This document shows, in pieces, positions 13,045 to 19,415 of a stretch of DNA of 22,089 nucleotides. Positions within the stretch are counted from its first letter, which is position 1. Every line of letters starts with the position of its first letter. The DNA comes from a virus. The stretch lies in IMG/VR virus record IMGVR_UViG_3300035698_017681, positions 1 to 22,089 of that record, one strand, 5' to 3'. Below the pieces are notes generated by a model. The model saw only the letters and a program-made list of their open reading frames with translations, was not told the DNA's origin and did not search any database. The position numbers and the translations under genes are program-made.

Positions 13045-14763
13045 ATGGTATTAAGAGAAGTAATTACTAGACTTGGATATGATGTTGATGAAGGTGATTT
13101 AAAAAAATACAATTCTCAGCTCAAAGCTATTTCTAAGAATGCCAAAGATTACGGTCGTCAAATGCAAATGATGGGTGCAAAATTTGCTATAGGATTATCA
13201 GTTCCAATTGCTTTAATGTCTAAAAAAATGGTTAAAGCTGGTAGTGATGCTCAAGAGACTCATTCAAAATATAGTGTTGTTTTTAGCGGAATTAGAGATG
13301 AGTCTAGTAAAACTGCCCAAAGTCTATCTAGGGATTTTGGAATAGCACAATCTTCTGCTGAAAAATTTATTGGTGATACTGGTGATGTGCTTACTGGATT
13401 TGGATTCAGTCAGAAAGAAGCTCTTAAAATGTCTAACAGAGTTCAGAGGTTGGCTTTAGACCTTGATTCACTCCAAAACCTAGAGGGTGGAGCAAAGCAA
13501 GCAAGTGATTCTTTAACTAGAGGATTACTTGGAGAACGGGAGTCTATGAAAACTCTTGGTATTGCTATACTTGAAAAAGATGTTAAGGCAAGAATTGCAT
13601 TAATGACAAGTAAAGGGCAAACCTTCCAAACTGAGAGACAAGCAAAAGCAGTTGCAACGCTACAAATTGCAGTAGAACAATCCAAAAATGCAATAGGAGA
13701 TGTTTCCCGTACTTGGAATGATTATGCAAATGTTGAGCGTAGGTGGGGAGAGTCAAGAAAAAAAATGTGGGAAGAGTATGGAGCAATACTTTTACCTATC
13801 GCAAAAAAGATTTTAATTTTCTCAACTTCTATGATTGACAAAATGACAAATTTATCCGATGGATGGAAGAAATTTATTTTAGTTCTAGGTGGTTTCCTTT
13901 TTGTAATTGGACCAATTTTATTAGCTCTTGGTACAATGCTTACAATTTTTGGAAGTTTGGCTGGGTTTTTATCCGGAACAAGTGGAATTATTGCAGGTTT
14001 GAAGATGCTTGGAGTTGTTGCAAAAGGAACTTTATTACCATTTTTAACTATTTTTGCAGTAGTTGGGTTTATTTTCATATTGATACAAGAAATTACTGCT
14101 TGGATAAATGGAGACGCATCATTAATTGGAAAGTTTCTTGATATTGAGGAGTACAAAAAAGACTGGTCAGATTTGATGGATTTCTTTGCGAATAGCGGAA
14201 AAAATACAGGTGAACAGTGGGGTATTTTCTTTTTGGAGGGTATTACCGGTACTATGGGTGCTTTTTTAAATTGGTTACTTATTGACCCATTAAAGGAAGT
14301 TGCCAAGTTGCTACCAAAAAAAAGTAGTAGTAATAGTAGTGTTGGGATAATTCAAAAAATAAAAAAATCCCTAATGCCTGAAGAAGACTATAAATCAGGA
14401 AAAAAACCTCAATTTCTATCTTCTGGAGAACTTTTACAAAAGGCATTGAGACATCAAAGAAGCTCTAATGGGTACACTAATATTCCTGCTGTTGAAGAAA
14501 AAGGTAATAAAGGTGGTTTTGATTTGCTTGCAAAAGCCTTAAAATCTGTTAATAGTAAAAGTGTAAAAGGTGGAGATGTTAATATTTATGTTGATGGCGT
14601 TGGAGATTCAACAAAAGTAGCAAATGAATTATATGGTATTATAGTAAGAGAAACAGATCAACTTGCAGTTAGTGAAAAAAATGGAGTTGCTACAGATACT
14701 CCCCTTCAGGTTAATCAAGAGAGTACTTACCCTAAATTACCAAAAGGTTCAGGGGGGTTTTAA
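13045..14763 (+). CDS. Tape measure protein
   Basis: A 572-residue protein that sets tail length and lies inside the tail tube, with hydrophobic segments thought to enter the host membrane on infection. The N-terminal third is helical and basic, with the fold seen in minor tail proteins (residues 1-65, including KMVKAGSDAQETHSKYSVVF at 61-80). Two long hydrophobic stretches lie at about 276-309 (FILVLGGFLFVIGPILLALG and onward) and 330-350. The C-terminal part is polar. It is short for a tape measure, suggesting a short contractile tail, though inferred length depends on the processed form. It starts 2 bases after the frameshift product and overlaps the next gene by one base. Confidence 0.88.
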   Translation: MVLREVITRLGYDVDEGDLKKYNSQLKAISKNAKDYGRQMQMMGAKFAIGLSVPIALMSKKMVKAGSDAQETHSKYSVVFSGIRDESSKTAQSLSRDFGIAQSSAEKFIGDTGDVLTGFGFSQKEALKMSNRVQRLALDLDSLQNLEGGAKQASDSLTRGLLGERESMKTLGIAILEKDVKARIALMTSKGQTFQTERQAKAVATLQIAVEQSKNAIGDVSRTWNDYANVERRWGESRKKMWEEYGAILLPIAKKILIFSTSMIDKMTNLSDGWKKFILVLGGFLFVIGPILLALGTMLTIFGSLAGFLSGTSGIIAGLKMLGVVAKGTLLPFLTIFAVVGFIFILIQEITAWINGDASLIGKFLDIEEYKKDWSDLMDFFANSGKNTGEQWGIFFLEGITGTMGAFLNWLLIDPLKEVAKLLPKKSSSNSSVGIIQKIKKSLMPEEDYKSGKKPQFLSSGELLQKALRHQRSSNGYTNIPAVEEKGNKGGFDLLAKALKSVNSKSVKGGDVNIYVDGVGDSTKVANELYGIIVRETDQLAVSEKNGVATDTPLQVNQESTYPKLPKGSGGF

Positions 14764-15398
14764 TGGCTAAGTTTTTGTTTAGAAATAAAAAATGGATTGG
14801 TACTGAGACCAATAAGATAGAAGCTGATGTTTTTTTGTCTTCAACGCCTACTTATTCAAGACAAGTTCCAATGCATCCAGTCCAAGGAAAAACTCAAGTT
14901 GCAGATACGATTGTAAAAGATCCTATTTCACTTAGCGTAAAGGGATTAATTACACAAACACCAATAGGCGGTATAATAGCAAATCCACTTGCATTAATTG
15001 GGAGAAAACAAAAGGTTAAATTACTCTATACTAAGCTGCAAGACTTGTATCATGATACATCAATCACTACAATTATTTCGATAGTTGATGGAGATCAAAC
15101 TTATACTAATATGACTCTTCAAAGTCTTACTTTGCCAAAAACTCCGGAAGATGGAGATGCATTTGAATTTACGGCAACATTTGTAGAGTTAAATATTGTT
15201 AAAAAATCTTTTGTAGATGTTGAAGGTTTGAATGATGTTAATGGTGATGGTTCAAAGTCGGATATGGCAAACAAGGTAAATAAGGGAAGTGTCGTGAAGG
15301 AAGCGGTTAAATCAAAAACATTAGCACTTCAAGCAGTAGAAACAATTGTTGGTGAAGAAAATTTAACTAAATTTGCTGATTTATTAACAGGGAAATAG
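14763..15398 (+). CDS. Dit-like baseplate/tail protein
   Basis: A 211-residue protein starting MAKFLFRNKKWIGTETNKIEADVFLSS, then HPVQGKTQVADTIVKDPISLSVKGLIT (38-64) and a central LKxTP-like stretch (LTLPKTPEDGDAFEFTATF, about 122-140). The 'V..G......IV..P..L.V.G.I' and 'L..P......A..FTATF.E' patterns recur in Dit-like proteins that link the tube end to the baseplate. AGGGGGG precedes the ATG. The C-terminal 60 residues are Lys/Asp rich and unassigned. It opens the baseplate block. Confidence 0.65.
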   Translation: MAKFLFRNKKWIGTETNKIEADVFLSSTPTYSRQVPMHPVQGKTQVADTIVKDPISLSVKGLITQTPIGGIIANPLALIGRKQKVKLLYTKLQDLYHDTSITTIISIVDGDQTYTNMTLQSLTLPKTPEDGDAFEFTATFVELNIVKKSFVDVEGLNDVNGDGSKSDMANKVNKGSVVKEAVKSKTLALQAVETIVGEENLTKFADLLTGK

Positions 15399-15406
15399 GA
15401 TTAATC

Positions 15407-15754
15407 ATGTTAGATAATTTTACAATAATACCGCTTTTCGAGTATCCTAATTATGAAATGACTGTTAAGTTAGGTGATAAATATTACATACTTGAGTTTA
15501 TTGAAAATATAGTAATCAATTCTGTATGCCTTAATATTTATGACAATGCAAAAAATCCTATATTACTTGGAATGAAAGCCGTTGCAGGATTAAATTTAAT
15601 CAATAGCATATCAATAGAAGGACTTCCTGAAGGATCTCTTTTTATTTTCACAAGCGAAATGGACAGGGATCTTCAGGTATCTGATGATCTTCAAGGCGTA
15701 TATTTGTTTTATACTGAAGATGTTTTTGATGATTTTTTTGAGGCAATATCATGA
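15407..15754 (+). CDS. Putative baseplate plug protein
   Basis: A 115-residue protein with an all-beta look: residues 1-60 (FTIIPLFEYPNYEMTVKLGDKYYILEFIEN) are strands and turns, then NAKNPILLGMKAVAGLNLI and an acidic end. Size, strand pattern and position between the Dit-like and hub genes match the phage baseplate plug family, which caps the tube. It overlaps the hub gene start by 4 bases (ATGA). Family assignment is moderate. Confidence 0.65.
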   Translation: MLDNFTIIPLFEYPNYEMTVKLGDKYYILEFIENIVINSVCLNIYDNAKNPILLGMKAVAGLNLINSISIEGLPEGSLFIFTSEMDRDLQVSDDLQGVYLFYTEDVFDDFFEAIS

Positions 15755-16587
15755 GTGGAATATTTGAAAGAGTAATTGAAATCCTAATAGGCGGATTAGA
15801 TAGTGAAACCCTTGCAGATGTATCAGGTCTACACCTTGATTTTTCTGTAAGATCAGGTGAAGGAATTGATACAGTAGCAACTGTTAGCATTTTTAATTTA
15901 GCAGAATCTGTTTTGAATAAAATTAGCACAGGTGGAGTAATTCAAGTTACTGCTGGCCACAAGTCAGATAATGAATCGAGGGAAGTTTTTAAAGGAGAAA
16001 TTACTGATGTAGATCCACATTCTCAAGGAGCTGATACACTTTATATATTGACTTGTACAGGGGCTACAAGTAATAAATTTAAAGTTGTATCAAATGTTTA
16101 CGATCCTTCAATGTCTGCATTCTCTATTATCGAAGATTTATCTAAATCAATTGGAATGCCTATTGAATTGGATTCAGAGACTGAATCTGCTTCAGGGTTA
16201 TCTAATAGGCAATATGCAGGTGGATACACTGTTTATGGAAGTGCTATGAAAACTATAAGGTCTATTTGCGCAGATGTTGGTCTTGAAGTAATTGTTGATG
16301 ATTTGTCTATAAGGATATTTGATTCGGTTAAAGGAGATCAGTCAAGAATACTAGATATTAATTTTGAGTCAGGTCTTTTAAAAGGCTTATCTTTATCAAA
16401 AAGTTCAAGTAATCCCGGAGTTCCAACTTATACCTGTTCATCTATTTTATTTCCTGAGATAAGAAGAGGTAGAAGAGTACACATTGATGATGGTAAAATG
16501 GTTGGTAATTTCAAGGTGAAAACTGTTGAGCATAAAGGATCTAATTACTCGAATGGCTTTTATTCTCACATGGAGGTTACGGAATGA
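15751..16587 (+). CDS. Baseplate hub protein (gp27/gp44-like)
   Basis: A 278-residue protein whose order of domains fits phage baseplate hubs: an N-terminal beta barrel with FSVRSGEGIDTVATVSIFNL (31-50) and EVFKGEITDVDPHSQGAD (about 76-93), then a helical AFSIIEDLSKSIGMPIEL segment, an RSICADVGLEVIVDD segment, and a final barrel with RRGRRVHIDDGKMVGNFKVKTVEHKGSNY. This last pattern is the usual end of hubs that hold the spike. The gene overlaps the spike gene by 4 bases (ATGA), suggesting coupling of hub and spike synthesis. Confidence 0.75.
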   Translation: MSGIFERVIEILIGGLDSETLADVSGLHLDFSVRSGEGIDTVATVSIFNLAESVLNKISTGGVIQVTAGHKSDNESREVFKGEITDVDPHSQGADTLYILTCTGATSNKFKVVSNVYDPSMSAFSIIEDLSKSIGMPIELDSETESASGLSNRQYAGGYTVYGSAMKTIRSICADVGLEVIVDDLSIRIFDSVKGDQSRILDINFESGLLKGLSLSKSSSNPGVPTYTCSSILFPEIRRGRRVHIDDGKMVGNFKVKTVEHKGSNYSNGFYSHMEVTE

Positions 16588-17090
16588 TAAAAAAAAGCTT
16601 TATAGAATCTCTCAAATCAGCTATTAAAAATATAGTTGTTGGAGAAATTGATGATATTAAGACTACTCGACCTGCAAAAGTTGTTAGTTATGATTCTGAC
16701 AAAGGAACTGTTTCAGTTACCTTAGTTGTTGGAAAGAAAATGATAGGAGATCAAAAAATTGATCTTCCAAGGATAGATAATATTCCAGTCTTGTTTTCAG
16801 GCAATAACAATTTTAGTATAAACTTTAAGCCCGAAAAAGATGATGAAGCTTTATTGGTGTTTTCGGATATTGATATAAGCGGTTGGGTACACAGAAAACT
16901 TGAAGGAAATCCTGAGAGTTTAAGAAGATTTAATATAAACGACTGTTTTGCTATAATTACCAAGACCTCTATAGCAGCCCCCTTATTAGCTTCAGATGAA
17001 ACCCTATCTATCATATCAGGTGATAGTACGATAGTGGCAAAAACAGATGGTTCTGTTGTTATTAATGGACATTTAGAGGTAACTTTATAA
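16584..17090 (+). CDS. Membrane-puncturing spike (Gp138/gpV-like)
   Basis: A 168-residue protein with an N-terminal OB-fold of the Gp138 type: PAKVVSYDSDKGTVSVTLVV (about 30-50), IDLPRIDNIPVLFSG, and FKPEKDDEALLVFSDIDISGW, the pattern 'G.I...GD...L.F...D.....G' typical of phage spike heads. The end (LSIISGDSTIVAKTDGSVVINGHLEV) fits the repeating beta segments that wind into a trimeric spike. It follows the hub by a 4-base overlap and precedes a small beta-rich protein that may be its tip. Confidence 0.85.
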   Translation: MIKKSFIESLKSAIKNIVVGEIDDIKTTRPAKVVSYDSDKGTVSVTLVVGKKMIGDQKIDLPRIDNIPVLFSGNNNFSINFKPEKDDEALLVFSDIDISGWVHRKLEGNPESLRRFNINDCFAIITKTSIAAPLLASDETLSIISGDSTIVAKTDGSVVINGHLEVTL

Positions 17091-17431
17091 TGGAATTACT
17101 CGTTGTTGATGGTGCTACTCTCACTACAGGAAACCCTCTTGATAAGGTTACAATAACACCTCCGCCTGCAAGTTTGGTAAGCTCTCGTGTCTTTTCCGAT
17201 GGCAATGGTGCTTATCATTCTATAACTTTTGTAGTCACTTTGGCTGACGGGTCTACAGGCGGAGGTGTACTTATTGGGAATTCTGAGTATACTAAAGGTG
17301 GCGTTTTGAAATTTGTTTTGGGAGATGCGGAACTTGCTGACGTACCTTGCACGCTAACGCCTCCAGGAACAGTTACACCAGTAGACATTTCGGTAGATAA
17401 TGCCGGACAAACGGAGGTAAAATTTGATTGA
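17090..17431 (+). CDS. Unassigned baseplate protein, possible spike tip
   Basis: A 113-residue, beta-rich protein rich in Gly, Thr, Val and Pro, with PP (24-26), a GGGVLIG turn and a PPGTVTPVDISVDN stretch. It has one cysteine and one histidine, so the metal-binding PAAR pattern is not obvious. The gene sits directly between the spike and the gp25/gp46-like wedge, where contractile-tail phages often carry a tip (PAAR or PAAR-like). A tip role is therefore inference from position and beta-rich composition. Its stop overlaps the next gene by 8 bases. Confidence 0.5.
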   Translation: MELLVVDGATLTTGNPLDKVTITPPPASLVSSRVFSDGNGAYHSITFVVTLADGSTGGGVLIGNSEYTKGGVLKFVLGDAELADVPCTLTPPGTVTPVDISVDNAGQTEVKFD

Positions 17432-17777
17432 TATAAAGTTAGATTCAGTAACTCATGACATAGTTGTCGAAAACGGTGATCTCGTTTTGATTGACGGAGT
17501 AGAGTCAATTGTTCAAGGATTAAGGATAAGGTTGGCTGTTCTGTCTGGAGAATGGTATTTAGATAATAGCATAGGTATTATTAATGCCAATGAAGACAGG
17601 CCCGATGCTGACGATGTTTCAATAAAGGTTCAACAAGAAATTGTTAAAGAGGATGGCGTAACAAGAGTTACTGAATACGCTGATGATTTTAATGCACAAA
17701 CAAGAGTTTTATCTATATCGTTCAAAGTAATGACTATTTATGGTGAGGCAAAACTTGAAAATGGAGTACAATTATGA
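17424..17777 (+). CDS. Baseplate wedge protein (gp25/gp46-like)
   Basis: A 117-residue wedge component. IDIKLDSVTHDIVVENGDLVLIDGVESIVQGLRIRLAVLSGEWYLD (2-47) matches the family's opening, in which a GD-L-LV-G strand is followed by a Q-x-x-R-x-R-L helix and GEW. A TTG start at 17424 has GGAGG (17413-17417) upstream with a 6-base spacer, and no better ATG exists. It overlaps the previous gene by 8 bases and ends in ATGA shared with the baseplate J gene. It works with J to form the hexagonal baseplate wedge. Confidence 0.85.
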   Translation: MIDIKLDSVTHDIVVENGDLVLIDGVESIVQGLRIRLAVLSGEWYLDNSIGIINANEDRPDADDVSIKVQQEIVKEDGVTRVTEYADDFNAQTRVLSISFKVMTIYGEAKLENGVQL

Positions 17778-19246
17778 GTATAGATGGATATGGAATGACA
17801 CCTGAAGGTTATCGGGTAATGCGTAAAGAGCAAATTACCGCAATGATATTTGATGATTTAGAAGCTAAATGGGGAGCAGTTAAAAGAAATCCTGAAAGCG
17901 TAATAGGTCAACTCGTTTATATTATCGCAAAACCTCATGTTACAATGTGGTTAGAGTCTGAAGCTCTTTATATGGCCATGGATCCTGATAGCGCTGATGA
18001 TGTTGCTCTTGATAATCTTTGCAAATATACTTCGATTTATCGTAAGGACAAGACTGGTACCATGGTAATTTGTACAGCTTATGGAACTTTAGGAACCGTA
18101 ATTCCTGAAGGCTCTCTTGTCTCAGATAATAGTGGTAATATTTATGCATCTGTTGATGAGTATACAATAAATTCAACTAATCTTACTCATGCACAAATCA
18201 AGCTTACAGATTACTCCAATTCTGTAGCTAGATCTATTACTGTTAAGTCAGGAAATCAAGAAGCTACTTATTCAGATACTGCTTCAGGAGCTACTTATAC
18301 TTCAGGATTTATTGCATGGTTAGATGATCAAATAATTTTAGGATTACTTCCTTCGGGTTTAGTTGTAACCGTTCTTACTGATGGTTTTGACCTTTATTCA
18401 GTTGGGTTTGTAAGTTTTGAAATATCTGCTTTAGTTATGGCAACCAATGAACTTTCAGGGTCTTCATTTATTGTTGAAAATGTAGTTGCCGGGTCAATCC
18501 CTGCATCTGTAGGAGTTATTACAAATATCGTTACTACAGTTACTGGTTTTGATAGTGTTAAAAATTGGAGCAATGGAATACTTGGAACTGACATTGAAAA
18601 CGACACTGCTTTAAGAGTTCGTAGAAGAAGGTCTAAGTTTAGAGGATCTTCCAATATTGATGCAATCGCAAATGCAATTGAAAATGGTGTAGAAGGAATT
18701 CGTAATGTTCGAGTTTATGAAAACGATCAAGACACAATTGTTGACGGATTAAATCCTCACAGTATTTATGCAGTAGTTGACGGTGGAGAAGGTGATGAAG
18801 ATTTAATTGCTTCGATTATTTGGGAAACAAAAGCTGTAGGAACTGAAACTAATGGAATTATTTCTGTAAATATTATTGATAGAAATGGTGATACTAGAAC
18901 GATTCTTTTTAACAGACCATCTCCTGTTTATGGATGGGTAAGAATTGACATCACAGAGCTTGAAGGGAATAAAGCTCTACCGACAGATTGGGAGAAACAA
19001 ATCAGAGATAATACAGCATCACTCTTAAGAAGTCTTAATATTGGTGATGATTTAAATGCTAGTAGGATGGCTTCAGGAACTTATGCGGTAAGTGGAGTAA
19101 AGGTTGCGGAAATAGAAGTTGGTACAAGTGCATCTGATTCTATTGAGCCTACTAATTGGACTTTTGGAAGTGTTGAGTTATCTAAATATGAAATGGCTCA
19201 ACTTGGAGATCCTGACACAAATATTTTAGTATTGGAGAATATCTAA
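17774..19246 (+). CDS. Baseplate J-like protein (Mu gp47-like)
   Basis: A 490-residue wedge protein. The N-terminal helices (EQITAMIFDDLEAKWG and LYMAMDPDSADDVALDNLCKYTSIYRK) are typical of baseplate J, where a D..LD.L....G segment follows. A beta region (about 98-190) follows, and then GTDIENDTALRVRRRRSKFRGSSNIDAIANAIENGVEGIRNVRVYEN, which matches the family's conserved 'G.D.E.D..LR.R......' core. It is the largest baseplate gene here. It overlaps its neighbours by 4 bases (ATGA) and 1 base. Confidence 0.9.
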   Translation: MSIDGYGMTPEGYRVMRKEQITAMIFDDLEAKWGAVKRNPESVIGQLVYIIAKPHVTMWLESEALYMAMDPDSADDVALDNLCKYTSIYRKDKTGTMVICTAYGTLGTVIPEGSLVSDNSGNIYASVDEYTINSTNLTHAQIKLTDYSNSVARSITVKSGNQEATYSDTASGATYTSGFIAWLDDQIILGLLPSGLVVTVLTDGFDLYSVGFVSFEISALVMATNELSGSSFIVENVVAGSIPASVGVITNIVTTVTGFDSVKNWSNGILGTDIENDTALRVRRRRSKFRGSSNIDAIANAIENGVEGIRNVRVYENDQDTIVDGLNPHSIYAVVDGGEGDEDLIASIIWETKAVGTETNGIISVNIIDRNGDTRTILFNRPSPVYGWVRIDITELEGNKALPTDWEKQIRDNTASLLRSLNIGDDLNASRMASGTYAVSGVKVAEIEVGTSASDSIEPTNWTFGSVELSKYEMAQLGDPDTNILVLENI

Positions 19247-19413
19247 TGGCTTCAAATCTTTCAGCTACAATAGGTGATTATTTGCTTCAGCAATTCAAAG
19301 ATGATTTTGATGATACTGATTATGATATATACAAGACTTACGATCCTTCAGATCCTGAGATTGATAAATCTCTTACTGATCCGGATATTTACGATAAAAT
19401 TTTAGGAGTTTAA
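19246..19413 (+). CDS. Small acidic protein after baseplate J
   Basis: A 55-residue protein, ATG overlapping the J stop (TAA at 19244-19246), with GGAG upstream. It is very acidic (14 Asp/Glu against 4 Lys), with FDDTDYDIYKTYDPSDPEID in the middle and no hydrophobic core or membrane segment. The start and spacing to its neighbours (2 bases to the fibre gene) make it likely to be real. It occupies the place where a gp48/tail protein I or DUF2612-type protein normally lies, but is far too short to be one. No family is recognised. Confidence 0.65.
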   Translation: MASNLSATIGDYLLQQFKDDFDDTDYDIYKTYDPSDPEIDKSLTDPDIYDKILGV

Positions 19414-19415
19414 TA

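Noticed and set aside
13722-14306. Long open frame (194 codons) on the minus strand
   Set aside because: It lies entirely within the tape measure gene, has no ribosome site or gene neighbours on that strand, and its composition is what the complement of this AT-rich, lysine-rich gene would give.
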